Part shown: positions 54,530 through 63,342 of the stretch, piece after piece | How the letters are laid out: each line of letters begins with the position of its first letter | Position numbering within the stretch: position 1 is the stretch's first letter | Source: Collimonas antrihumi | GTDB taxonomy: Bacteria; Pseudomonadota; Gammaproteobacteria; Burkholderiales; Burkholderiaceae_D | Assembly (NCBI RefSeq): GCF_018304965.1 | Contig: NZ_JAGQED010000011.1 | Coordinates: 1-64,000, forward strand | Direction: 5' to 3' | Length of the DNA stretch: 64,000 nucleotides | Program-made: the position numbers and the translations under genes | The notes under the pieces: generated by a model | The model's database searches: none | The model's input: only the letters and a program-made list of their open reading frames with translations | Told to the model about the DNA's origin: nothing

Positions 54530-55044
54530 GCGGCGGACATCAAGAACACCCGGCCCGCGTAGTCGGCCATGGTCACGACGGTCATCACGGCCAGACGCAT
54601 GCCGATCACGGCACTTTGAAAAGCTACACCACCGGTTTCATACTGGCAGTGATCCTGACGGCCATTCCTTTCTGGCTAGTGATGGGTAAAGTCATCGACA
54701 AGTCCAGCACCATGGGACTGGTTCTGCTTGGCTTCGCCGCGGTGCAGATCGTTGTGCATATGGTGTATTTCCTGCACATGAACACCAAATCCGAAGGCGG
54801 CTGGTCGATGCTGGCGCTGATCTTCACGATCATGCTGCTGTTCATCATGCTGAGCGGTTCGTTGTGGGTGATGTATCACCTGAACCACAACATGATGCCG
54901 GGCATGATGCCTGACTCGACGGAAGTTATCCCCGAGTCGATGCACGACATGTCGAACATGCCGAGCACACACGGCACACACAGCACACACAGCACACACA
55001 GCATGGAAGATATGCACAACATGCCAAATATGAAGATGCAATGA
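54526..55044 (+). CDS. cyoD: Cytochrome bo3 subunit IV with Met/His-rich tail
   Basis: 172 residues from ATG 54526, against about 110 in E. coli. A His-rich cytoplasmic head ([16 protein letters not shown]) precedes three membrane segments ([13 protein letters not shown] is typical). The extra C-terminal 50 residues are rich in Met and His: [22 protein letters not shown], a THS triple repeat and [13 protein letters not shown]. Such M-x2-M patterns resemble periplasmic copper-binding tails. Start overlaps the cyoC stop; stop overlaps the SURF1 start. Confidence 0.93.
   Translation: MSGGHQEHPARVVGHGHDGHHGQTHADHGTLKSYTTGFILAVILTAIPFWLVMGKVIDKSSTMGLVLLGFAAVQIVVHMVYFLHMNTKSEGGWSMLALIFTIMLLFIMLSGSLWVMYHLNHNMMPGMMPDSTEVIPESMHDMSNMPSTHGTHSTHSTHSMEDMHNMPNMKMQ
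54966..55001 (+). repeat. 9-bp in-frame tandem repeat in cyoD
   Basis: Four copies of CACACACAG, the first with one change, encode [12 protein letters not shown] in the Met/His-rich tail. Copy-number change would keep the frame. Confidence 0.7.
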
Positions 55045-55940
55045 AACAGCCGCAGCACGGCACTGTGACGGACGGCAAGGGGGCCGCAACTGCTACGCCC
55101 CAGTCTCGCTCTCGCTCCAGAACCGTGCCGCTGTTGCTGGCCATCTGCGGCGGGCTAATGTTTGCCGGTTTTGTCGCACTCGGCACCTGGCAACTCAAAC
55201 GCCTGCAATGGAAACTCGATCTCATCGAGCGGGTTGAACAAAGGGTCCACGCGCCAGCCGTTGCCGCTCCCGGCCCCGAGCGCTGGCAGCAAATCAATGC
55301 CGACGCCGACGAATATCGGCGTGTCCGGCTTACAGGCACCTTCCTCTATGCGCTCACAGCGCGGGTCCAGGCTGTTACCGAGCTTGGCAGCGGCTTCTGG
55401 CTGCTGACGCCGCTCCGCAGCGCGGACGGCAGCGTGGTGCTGGTCAATCGCGGTTTCATCCCCGCCAAGGAAAACGATCACCATGACACTACGAACAGCG
55501 GTGTCGCGGTAGTTACCGGGCTTTTGCGCATGAGCGAACCGGGCGGCGGCTTCCTGCGCCACAATGATCCTGCTGCCGATCGCTGGTTTTCGCGCGACGT
55601 ACAAGCCATCGCAGCGGCACGCGGCCTGACGCAGACAGCACCTTATTTCGTGGATGCGGACGCGACGGGCGTAACTAAAGCCATTGCCAGCCCGGGCCCC
55701 AGCCCCGGCCCCGGCCCCGGCCCCAATGGACAACAGTATCCGGTCGGTGGTTTAACGGTAATTGCCTTTCACAATAATCATCTGGTTTATGCTCTCACTT
55801 GGTATGCTCTTGCCTTGATGGTGGCGGGCGCCTGTTTTTGGGTTGGTCGCGAGGAACGGAATTCGCGCCGCAATGCCGCCGCCAATACTGATAGTATCGA
55901 CCGTGAAGGTGAGGATGGCAGACGTGAAGATGGCAAGTAA
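55041..55940 (+). CDS. SURF1-family oxidase assembly protein
   Basis: 299 residues. Two membrane segments (about 32-50 and 262-281) flank a periplasmic domain: FVALGTWQLKRLQWKLDLIE, GFWLLTPLRSADGSVVLVNR and AFHNNHLVYALTWYALALM are SURF1 hallmarks. SURF1 helps insert heme into heme-copper oxidases. Located directly after cyoD (ATGA overlap), it should serve the bo3 enzyme. A Pro-Gly repeat (SPGPSPGPGPGPNG) is inserted in the domain. No cyoE heme O synthase is present in the operon. Confidence 0.9.
   Translation: MKQPQHGTVTDGKGAATATPQSRSRSRTVPLLLAICGGLMFAGFVALGTWQLKRLQWKLDLIERVEQRVHAPAVAAPGPERWQQINADADEYRRVRLTGTFLYALTARVQAVTELGSGFWLLTPLRSADGSVVLVNRGFIPAKENDHHDTTNSGVAVVTGLLRMSEPGGGFLRHNDPAADRWFSRDVQAIAAARGLTQTAPYFVDADATGVTKAIASPGPSPGPGPGPNGQQYPVGGLTVIAFHNNHLVYALTWYALALMVAGACFWVGREERNSRRNAAANTDSIDREGEDGRREDGK
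55695..55724 (+). repeat. 6-bp in-frame tandem repeat in SURF1 gene
   Basis: GGCCCC, AGCCCC and three more GGCCCC units encode a Pro-Gly loop. Repeat slippage would alter the loop by two residues at a time. Confidence 0.65.
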
Positions 55941-57279
55941 AATTGATATTCTTGCAAAGACAGAAGAGTTGAAACACCGCGGAACGGTAGCGGCTGGCGT
56001 TGAAAATGCCGCCGGCCACAAGAATATGCTGCAACTGATCCAGCTGCGCTGGATTGCCGTGGTCGGACAGATCACGACCATTGCTATCGTCATCGTCGGT
56101 TTCGGCATTCAACTGCCGCTGCCGGATATGCTGAAGGTGCTGGCCTGCCTCGTAGCATTCAACATCGCCAGCCATCTGCGCTGGCATGAACGGCGGGTAG
56201 CCAGCAATGGCGAATTGTTCCTGGCGCTGCTGGTCGACGTCGGCATCCTGACCGCCCAGCTGTCTTTGAGCGGAGGAACCAGCAATCCTTTCGCCTTCCT
56301 CTATCTGCTGCAAGTGATTCTCAGCGCCGTATTGCTGGAAACCTGGTCGACCTGGATCATCGTTGCCATCACCAGCGCCTGCCTGGCCGGATTGTCGTTG
56401 TTTTCCGACCCGTTGACGCTGCCGCCCGAGCATGGCAATGCCTTGTCCAGCCTGTATGTCGAGGGCTTGCTGATTTGCTTCGTGTTGAATGCAGCTTTGC
56501 TGGTGTTCTTCATTACCCGCATCGGCCGCAACCTGCGGGCCGGCGATGCCCAGCTGGCCGATTTGCGCCAGCGCGCGGCGGAGGAAGACCATATCGTGCG
56601 AATGGGCCTGCTGGCTTCGGGCGCTGCGCACGAACTCGGCACCCCGCTAGCCACGTTGTCCGTGATCCTGGGCGACTGGCGGCGCATGCCGGAATTCAGC
56701 AAGAATAGCGAATTACTGGAAGAGATCGGTGAAATGCAGGCCCAGCTGCAGCGCTGCAAGAGCATTGTCAGCGGCATCCTGCTGTCGGCCGGCGAGGCGC
56801 GTGGCGAATCGTCTGTGAAGACCACTATCAGCACTTTTTTGAACGACCTGGCCAAAGAGTGGTGTGCGACCCGGCCGATTGTCTCGTTTGCCTATGAAAA
56901 CCGGATAGCGCAAGATATGCCGGTGGCGTTCGATTCCGCCCTCAAGCAGATGATCTGCAACGTACTCGACAATGCGCTCGAAGCATCGTCGCAATGGGTA
57001 AGCCTGGAAGCTACCCGGGAAGCCGATGCGCTGACCTTGGTGGTGACCGACACCGGCCCCGGTTTTGCTCCCGCGATGCTGGCCCAGATAGGCAAACCCT
57101 ATCAGTCGAGCAAGGGGCGCCCCGGCAGTGGCCTGGGCCTGTTTTTCGTCGTCAATGTCGCCCGCAAACTAGGCGGCACCGTGACGGCCCGCAATCGGGA
57201 GCAGGGCGGTGCGCTGGTCCAGCTTACCCTGCCTCTGGCGGCGATAAGCCTTGAAGAGGAAACACCACATGGCGACTGA
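55915..57279 (+). CDS. regB: RegB/PrrB/RoxS-type redox sensor kinase
   Basis: About 454 residues; ATG 55915 is preceded by AAGGTGAGG and lies inside the end of the SURF1 gene (ATG 55930 is an alternative). Six membrane segments carry the quinone-binding motif GGTSNPF at 120-126. Kinase: H-box SGAAHELGTPLATLSV with His239, then the redox Cys281 in QLQRCKSIV, N-box NVLDNALEAS and G2 GSGLGLFFV. In known RegB proteins the quinone site and Cys sense the respiratory redox state. Coupled to regA by an overlap. Confidence 0.92.
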   Translation: MADVKMASKIDILAKTEELKHRGTVAAGVENAAGHKNMLQLIQLRWIAVVGQITTIAIVIVGFGIQLPLPDMLKVLACLVAFNIASHLRWHERRVASNGELFLALLVDVGILTAQLSLSGGTSNPFAFLYLLQVILSAVLLETWSTWIIVAITSACLAGLSLFSDPLTLPPEHGNALSSLYVEGLLICFVLNAALLVFFITRIGRNLRAGDAQLADLRQRAAEEDHIVRMGLLASGAAHELGTPLATLSVILGDWRRMPEFSKNSELLEEIGEMQAQLQRCKSIVSGILLSAGEARGESSVKTTISTFLNDLAKEWCATRPIVSFAYENRIAQDMPVAFDSALKQMICNVLDNALEASSQWVSLEATREADALTLVVTDTGPGFAPAMLAQIGKPYQSSKGRPGSGLGLFFVVNVARKLGGTVTARNREQGGALVQLTLPLAAISLEEETPHGD

Positions 57280-57805
57280 TCGTCTATTGTTGATCATCGA
57301 AGACGACGCTACCTTCGCCCGCACGCTCGGCCGCTCATTCGAGCGCCGCGACTACACCGTATTGCTGGCGACGAATCTGGACGAGGCCGCCGCGCTGCTG
57401 CGCCAGCATTCGCCGGGCTATGCTGTGGTCGATCTCAAGTTGAACGACAGCACATCAGGACTAGCTTGCGTCCAGATGCTGCATAAGCATGATCCGGCCA
57501 TGTTGATCGTGGTGCTGACCGGTTTCGCCAGCATCAACACGGCGGTAGAGGCCATCAAGCTTGGCGCTTGCCAATATCTGGCCAAACCGTCCAATACCGA
57601 CGATATCGAAGCTGCTTTCGGCCATGTAGCCGGCGTTGGCGAGATTGAGCTAAGCAATCGTTCAACGTCGATCAAGACCCTCGAATGGGAGCGGATTCAC
57701 GAAGTGCTGGTGGAAACCGGCTTCAATATTTCCGAAACCGCGCGGCGCCTGGGAATGCACAGGCGTACGTTGGCGCGCAAGCTGGAGAAACAACGCATCA
57801 AATAA
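57269..57805 (+). CDS. regA: RegA/PrrA/RoxR-type response regulator
   Basis: 178 residues from ATG 57269, with AGAGGA 8 nt upstream, inside regB. Receiver domain with IEDDATF, phospho-acceptor Asp55 in VVDLKLND and Lys in AKPS. The C-terminus is the small Fis-type helix-turn-helix ETARRLGMHRRTLARKL, typical of RegA. It should regulate respiratory genes in response to RegB, likely including cyo (inference from linkage). Confidence 0.93.
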   Translation: MATDRLLLIIEDDATFARTLGRSFERRDYTVLLATNLDEAAALLRQHSPGYAVVDLKLNDSTSGLACVQMLHKHDPAMLIVVLTGFASINTAVEAIKLGACQYLAKPSNTDDIEAAFGHVAGVGEIELSNRSTSIKTLEWERIHEVLVETGFNISETARRLGMHRRTLARKLEKQRIK

Positions 57806-58018
57806 CTGCAATAGTTAAATCTCATTCACGGGAACGGCGATTACTACACATCGACTGCTTCCGTGTTGATGCGGTTCAAGGCGCCATTTATGGCCCATTA
57901 CTTGCAAGCAATGGAATTTAAGCAACACTATAAGCTGCTTCCTCGGACTTGGAAGAGACGAGGTGGCAATAGCGGCTGTTCATTTCAGCCTTTTTCTATT
58001 TGCTTATGGAGTTCCATC

Positions 58019-58516
58019 ATGTCAGCTATCCTGTCCCAACACCCTGTCACCAAAGAAAACAAAGCAGAAGTTACCCCGTTGCCGTTTATCATTTTGCGGC
58101 CCGGCCTGCCAAAAACCTTCCATCATTCGATCGATGTTTACCTGAAAGACTCGAATGCTACCGGGAATATCTATTTTGCCCGGCATTTTGAATGGCAAGG
58201 GATCTGCCGCGAACGTTGGTTTTTCGAGTGCATTTCTGCCGACATGTTGCAATCGCTTGGTGTTTTCATTACCAAGGAGGCGCAACAGGAGTATGTGTGC
58301 GAGACATTTGCATTTCAAAAAATTGCGTGCGAGGTGAATACTTTCGCTATCAAGCAATGCTCGTTTTCATTGTTGTTCCGATTCTTTGTAGATGGCAGGC
58401 TTGTTGCGAAGGGCCATCAGCAAATAGTTTTCGCCAACAAGGAAAAGAGGATCACGCGCTTGCCTGATCATATTCTTGAAAAAATCCGTGAGTACGAAGT
58501 TGATGGAGGAGAGTAA
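58019..58516 (+). CDS. Hotdog-fold thioesterase, enediyne/4HBT-like
   Basis: 165 residues from ATG 58019 with GGAG 9 nt upstream. Hotdog core: SNATGNIYFARHFEWQGICR, where NIYFARHFEWQG resembles the active-site helix of 4-hydroxybenzoyl-CoA and enediyne-polyene thioesterases, then EVNTFAIKQCSFSLLFRFFV and GRLVAKGHQQIVF. It should hydrolyse an acyl thioester. No polyketide synthase is near, so the substrate is unknown. Convergent with a seven-TM histidine kinase 29 bp downstream. Confidence 0.75.
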   Translation: MSAILSQHPVTKENKAEVTPLPFIILRPGLPKTFHHSIDVYLKDSNATGNIYFARHFEWQGICRERWFFECISADMLQSLGVFITKEAQQEYVCETFAFQKIACEVNTFAIKQCSFSLLFRFFVDGRLVAKGHQQIVFANKEKRITRLPDHILEKIREYEVDGGE

Positions 58517-58545
58517 CCTCTGTTTTGGCAACTGCTTGATCTGAA

Positions 58546-60024
58546 CTAAAGAACATGCGGAGGAGAGTGTATTTTGCTTTCCTCCGTTTGTCGCAGCGGC
58601 GCTGAAGCAATCGGGGTAATTGAGGTAATCGCTTCGCCAGGCGCGTTTTCCACCATCGGAAATTCGAGGGTAAATGTCGTATATTGGCCCGCAATGGAAT
58701 CGCAGCGTATGCGTCCCCCGAAAGACGCCATCACCCGATGGCAAAAAGTGAGTCCGACGCCGGTGCCGCCGCTTTGCTTGGTCGTAAAAAATCCATCAAA
58801 GATATTCGGCAGCGCGTCTCCGGTAATCCCGGTTCCCGTATCCCTGAAATACAACCGATTGATGGACGGACCTCGCACCGTCCATATCTGGATCTCTCCC
58901 TTGCCGGCAACCTTGATCGCGTAAAGGGCATTTTTCAGCAAGTTGAAGAGTACCAGTATCAGCAGCGTATCCGATCCATAAAATCGAAATTCCTGATCCT
59001 CAGCAACGCTGACAACGATGCGCTCCCGGTCCTGGCGGTCGTAGGTATAGCGTTCAATCGCCTCGTTCAGGCAATGTCCCAGGTTGTGCTGCGCAAATGA
59101 GGTTTTGTCGATCTGATCCATTTTGATGGAGGCCAGCATCATATCCAGTACTGCACTGGTCCTGTCCACTTCATGGGTAAGCGTTTTGCCTATGGTGGCG
59201 AGATAGTTCAAGGCAAACGGCGGCAAAGAGGGGGCGCAAAGATTATTGGCAACCGCCAGTTGGTAGCTATCGAGAAGTGTCGGGATATATTTGTTGATTC
59301 CCTGCGCTTGATTGCGGATCGACAGCAGCGGGGTACGCATCTCGTGGGCGACGCTGGCGGCAATTGCCATCGGATTGAACAGGCCGTACTTGACAATGGC
59401 TACCGTAATGATGCCAAGACTGACCGCGATGAACAACACGCCAGGCGGATAAAACTCGAATCCGTAGTTACACAGATAATCGACGGCCGCAAAAAAATAG
59501 GTAAGTATGCCGGCGATGCACAAGCGCAGCCTGATGCGCTTATTCGGCGGCGCAGTTTTTTGCTGAAGAAGGGTGATATAGAGGCCGCGGCATACCACCA
59601 CAACGGTTTGCAGCACATGGATCGGATGGAGTACTCCTGCCTTCGGATAGTATCCCCAAAAATATTCATAATAGCCGGCAACGAAGAGGTCGCTTCCAAT
59701 CAGGAAAAGTGCCAGGATCGAAGCTATCCCATATGACAGATAAACCAGATGGCGTTCATTCGGGCGATCCGAGACTTCTGTCAGAAAATGGTAAAGGCTG
59801 GTCGGCAAGAACAGGATCAGGAGATAGCCGAACTTGATCAGGAACATCGCCACGCCTGGCGTGTGAACCTGGAACAGCACAGCCCAGGTACCCTGCCAAA
59901 ACGCAGAAATAATGCACAGCGCCGAGAAGCTGATGCCGATGCGGGTAAAACCTTGCGTACAAAGTACGTACAGGCCGTAACCCAGAAAAACGGATGCGAC
60001 CAAGGCGGGCAGTATTGAGTACAT
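58546..60024 (-). CDS. Orphan sensor histidine kinase with seven-TM input domain
   Basis: 492 residues. The N-terminal 215 residues contain about seven membrane segments of the 7TMR-HisK type (FWGYYPKAGVLHPIHVL is diagnostic). Kinase: H-box SVAHEMRTPLLSIRN with His227, N-box LFNLLKNALYAI, G1 DTGTGITGDALPNIF and G2 FFTTKQSGGTGVGLTFC. No PAS, HAMP or receiver domain. The layout recalls LuxN/CqsS/LqsS small-molecule sensors, but no signal synthase or response regulator is beside it. Function inferred only. Confidence 0.85.
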   Translation of the reverse strand: MYSILPALVASVFLGYGLYVLCTQGFTRIGISFSALCIISAFWQGTWAVLFQVHTPGVAMFLIKFGYLLILFLPTSLYHFLTEVSDRPNERHLVYLSYGIASILALFLIGSDLFVAGYYEYFWGYYPKAGVLHPIHVLQTVVVVCRGLYITLLQQKTAPPNKRIRLRLCIAGILTYFFAAVDYLCNYGFEFYPPGVLFIAVSLGIITVAIVKYGLFNPMAIAASVAHEMRTPLLSIRNQAQGINKYIPTLLDSYQLAVANNLCAPSLPPFALNYLATIGKTLTHEVDRTSAVLDMMLASIKMDQIDKTSFAQHNLGHCLNEAIERYTYDRQDRERIVVSVAEDQEFRFYGSDTLLILVLFNLLKNALYAIKVAGKGEIQIWTVRGPSINRLYFRDTGTGITGDALPNIFDGFFTTKQSGGTGVGLTFCHRVMASFGGRIRCDSIAGQYTTFTLEFPMVENAPGEAITSITPIASAPLRQTEESKIHSPPHVL

Positions 60025-60534
60025 TGGCAGTATTTAAGGGTAAGTATCCACGTGAAGAAATAGACGAAAGTTGTTTACTCTATAACTTATAACGTCGTTT
60101 CAAGTCTGGCCGGGATAAATATACGCAAATACGCGCAAATTAAGCTGTTCCTCACCCAAACAATAAGTTGCAATGAGGAAATATATCACTCAAATGGCAT
60201 AAATGGCATTTTTCCTGAATGATTATAACTAGCTCGGCAGATTTCGCTACCCAGCACGGCTGGCGCTTCCTGTGTTACCTGGCGGCTGCGCCTGCACGCA
60301 ACTGCCCAATGACATCCTTTCCATTGCGGGCACGCTGCCGCACCTGACCAATTATTTTGTTTTTTTGATATGGCAGAAATGTATCCTGCGTCGCGAATAA
60401 GTATATATAATTTCCGCACGGCAAATATTGCCAATTATTAATTCAATGCTGATACACAGTAGGCGGCGGTCTGCAAAGCAAGGTTTTTTCTTTACCCTGA
60501 AGAGGCTCAAAAATGACAATTTTTGGAGAAGAAA
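60025..60534. other. AT-rich divergent gap upstream of secreted-protein gene
   Basis: 510 bp without a credible gene. A GC-richer patch at about 60235-60345 may be degenerate coding DNA but no family is recognisable. GGCAA-ATA-TTGCC, a short perfect inverted repeat at 60420-60432, lies 100 bp before the secreted-protein start. Confidence 0.45.
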
Positions 60535-62505
60535 ATGAATCGGAATTTTAGTAGATTAGGATTAATTCTCAGTTTCGCCTGTTTTTCCATAGGCTCGGCT
60601 TTCGGCGCCAACACCATAAGACAAATACCCAGCAGCGGCACAGTCAACATTCCAGCCACTACCGTCGGCGTCGATGGCTTGTCATCACCGGAAACATCGC
60701 CGACATTTTCGAACGTCCCTAATCTCGCCGACGGTCCCACTGCTGCAGGCACTACAGGTGCAGCGGGAATAAAAGGAACGCAAAGCACCGCCGGCGTGCT
60801 CGCGCGGGTAGCGAAGTTCAAGATAAACCGCAGTATCGCCAAGGCACAGGGAAAAGGCGAGTGGACCGAAGCATTAAACAAAGATGTGCCAGACCGTCGA
60901 GTGCAACTCAGTTTTGACGGCGAAAATTCGCGTAACCAGCGACTTGCAAGCAGCGGCAACCAGTTTTCGATTGAGCCGCCGGATCAGGGACTCTGTGCCG
61001 GGAACGGCTACGTCATGGAGTCGTTAAACGACGTCATGAAGGTCTATAACCGTAAAGGCGTTGCATTAAGCGGCGATATTGCGCTCAATGCATTTTATGG
61101 ATATGCGCCAGCAATTAACCGTCAGGTCCATCCACGAGCTTTTGGGCCCTCAATTACCGACCCGGCCTGTTATTTCGATCCGGACGTAAAACGCTGGTTC
61201 CACCTCGTCTTGACGCTGGACACCGATCCCGCCACGGGCGCGCAAACCGGTGCCAATCATCTCGACCTTGCGGTCAGCTCGTCAGCCGATCCGCTCGGCA
61301 GCTGGACTGTGTATAAGATTGCAGTGCAAGACGATGGCACGCAGGGTTCGCCGCAACATCCAAATTGCCCATGCCTGGGCGATTATCCGCACATCGGCGC
61401 CGACGCCCATGGCATCTACCTGACAACCAACGAATTCCCGTTTTCCGGCGGATTCAACAGCGCGCAGATATATGCAATATCGAAAAAGGCGCTGATCAGT
61501 GGCGCTGCTTCGATTCAAGTGGTGCAGCTTGATACTGCCGATTATCTGCTCGACGGCAACCCGGGATTCACTGTATGGCCTGCAGTGTCTCCGGCCGGTG
61601 ATTTTGAGCGTAGTAACCGGGGTACCGAATATCTCTTGAGTTCGGTCGCAGTGTTTTCCAATTCCGGCAATGACAATCGCCTGCGGGTGTGGGCAGTCGG
61701 CAATACTAAATCGCTGGACGACGCAACGCCAGCGCTGACGCTTTTGCATAATGTCGTCAACGTTGATACCTATGGCGTACCACCCGCAATCCCGCAGAAA
61801 CCAGGAAGCGCGCCTTTGAGGGACTGCCTGAACGACCGCAGCCTGGTGACGCCTGCCGGCGTTGGATGTTGGAATTATCTCACCGCAGTCCAGCCGGCAG
61901 TCCCGGAAACCCTGGCGGCGATCGATCCGAACGACTCGCGCATGCAACAGGTGTTTTTCACAGGTAACCGTTTGTATGGCGCACTCGATACCGTCGTCAA
62001 TGTCGCCGGCCAGGAGCGGACCGGGATTGCCTACTATGTGTTGAATCCTTCCGTTTCAGCCAACCTCACCGGTGCATCGGTAATCAAGCAGGGCCAGCTG
62101 GCGATTGCCGGTAACAGCGTTACGCGGCCGGCCATCGCTGCTTTACCTAACGGTAAAGGAGTGATCGGCTTTACCGTGGCAGGAGCAGACCATTATCCGA
62201 GTGCAGGTTATATTCATTTCAACCGCGACAATGGTCATCGAGGCGAAACGGTGAAGGTCATTGCAAACGGACTCGGGCCTGACGACGAATTCGGCTCTTA
62301 TAATGCCTTTGGGACGCCGCGTAGCCGTTGGGGCGATTATGGCGCGGCGGCGGTTGACGGCAACGATATCTGGCTAGCCAACGAATACATCGCGCATGCG
62401 TGCACGCTGGCGCAATACACCGATCCTGCAGCGCTGTTCAGTTGCAACGGGAGCCGCGTCGCCCTGACTAACTGGGCAACGCGCATCAGCCGGATTGCGC
62501 CCTGA
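60535..62505 (+). CDS. Large secreted protein of unknown function, beta-propeller-like
   Basis: 656 residues from ATG 60535 with GGAGAAG upstream. Signal peptide (LILSFACFSIGSAFG-A). After a Thr/Gly-rich linker, the body has repeated strand pairs and Asp/Gly turns (SSADPLGSWTVYKIAVQD, ADAHGIYLTTNEFPF, GNRLYGALDTVVNV, GPDDEFGSYN) that resemble propeller or sialidase-like folds. Several Cys pairs (CPCLGDYPHIG, ACTLAQ...FSCNGS) suggest disulphides outside the cytoplasm. No catalytic motif is evident. Followed by a strong terminator. Confidence 0.8.
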   Translation: MNRNFSRLGLILSFACFSIGSAFGANTIRQIPSSGTVNIPATTVGVDGLSSPETSPTFSNVPNLADGPTAAGTTGAAGIKGTQSTAGVLARVAKFKINRSIAKAQGKGEWTEALNKDVPDRRVQLSFDGENSRNQRLASSGNQFSIEPPDQGLCAGNGYVMESLNDVMKVYNRKGVALSGDIALNAFYGYAPAINRQVHPRAFGPSITDPACYFDPDVKRWFHLVLTLDTDPATGAQTGANHLDLAVSSSADPLGSWTVYKIAVQDDGTQGSPQHPNCPCLGDYPHIGADAHGIYLTTNEFPFSGGFNSAQIYAISKKALISGAASIQVVQLDTADYLLDGNPGFTVWPAVSPAGDFERSNRGTEYLLSSVAVFSNSGNDNRLRVWAVGNTKSLDDATPALTLLHNVVNVDTYGVPPAIPQKPGSAPLRDCLNDRSLVTPAGVGCWNYLTAVQPAVPETLAAIDPNDSRMQQVFFTGNRLYGALDTVVNVAGQERTGIAYYVLNPSVSANLTGASVIKQGQLAIAGNSVTRPAIAALPNGKGVIGFTVAGADHYPSAGYIHFNRDNGHRGETVKVIANGLGPDDEFGSYNAFGTPRSRWGDYGAAAVDGNDIWLANEYIAHACTLAQYTDPAALFSCNGSRVALTNWATRISRIAP

Positions 62506-62539
62506 CGCCTGATTCGATAGTTCGCAATAAGCGTGCAAC

Positions 62540-62572
62540 AAGTGTGCATTAAGTGCGCATTAAGTGTGCATT
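62540..62572 (+). repeat. 11-bp tandem repeat before terminator
   Basis: Three copies of AAGTGTGCATT (the middle one AAGTGCGCATT) directly precede the terminator of the secreted-protein gene. Confidence 0.65.
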
Positions 62573-62576
62573 AATG

Positions 62577-62605
62577 ACGGCTCCATACCTGGAGCCGTTT
62601 TTTCG
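62577..62605 (+). terminator. Rho-independent terminator
   Basis: ACGGCTCC-ATACCT-GGAGCCGT followed by TTTTTC: 8-bp GC-rich stem, 6-nt loop and T-run. The clearest intrinsic terminator in the window. Confidence 0.85.
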
Positions 62606-62633
62606 TGACGATCATCATCAACGCCCTTATTTC

Positions 62634-63110
62634 CTAGCTTCCCTTCTTGTAGCTGCCGATCAGCGTGGCACTGGCGATAATATGGGCCGCCATGGTTTTC
62701 TCCAGCATCGCCTTGGTCGGTTTTCCGAGGTCTGGAAGTACGGTGTCCAGGGCGTAGAGCTTGTGGAAATAACGATGGCGTCCGATCGGCGGGCAGGGGC
62801 CGCCGTAGCCGGTACGATTCCAGTCGTTCAAGCCATCCTTGGTGCCGGCCGGTAGTTTCCCATCAGGAACCGCTGCATCGAGTCCGTCCGCCTCAGGCGG
62901 AATGTTGTAGAGCACCCAATGCACCCAGGTCGTTTGCGGAGCCGCCGGGTCGGGTGCATCCGGGTCGTCGACGATCAGGACCAGGCTGCAGGTCGCCGGT
63001 GGCAATCCGCTCCATACCAGCTCGGGAGAAATATCGTCGCCTTCGCACGTGTAGCGCCTGGGGATCGAGCCTTCGTGTGAAAACGCTGGAGAATTAAGCA
63101 TCATGATCAT
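62634..63110 (-). CDS. YbhB/YbcL (PEBP-like) family protein
   Basis: 158 residues from ATG 63110, with AGAGGTG 6 nt upstream; the longer frame to 63251 is rejected. PEBP fold: LNSPAFSHEGSIPRRYTCEG, IVDDPDAPDP with the ligand-site DPDxP, HWVLYNIP and GGPCPPIGRHRY. No signal peptide, so cytoplasmic like YbhB. The ligand is unknown. Confidence 0.9.
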   Translation of the reverse strand: MIMMLNSPAFSHEGSIPRRYTCEGDDISPELVWSGLPPATCSLVLIVDDPDAPDPAAPQTTWVHWVLYNIPPEADGLDAAVPDGKLPAGTKDGLNDWNRTGYGGPCPPIGRHRYFHKLYALDTVLPDLGKPTKAMLEKTMAAHIIASATLIGSYKKGS

Positions 63111-63342
63111 GGTTTCACCTCTCCGGACGGGATCGTGGTGACAGTTAACAACGGCGCGCGCAATTGAGTGTGTTGCAACGCAAAAAAAATGCCCGCCGGT
63201 TTGATATCGCGCCTCTAGTCCAATTGGCTCAAAGAACGCCTTGCTATTCATCTTAATCTTTGCTAAGCCTGAATTGAATAATCATTTCTGAATATTCGGT
63301 TATTCGTTTGTCAGTGACTGCGATAACAGCAAGGAGAAAAAA

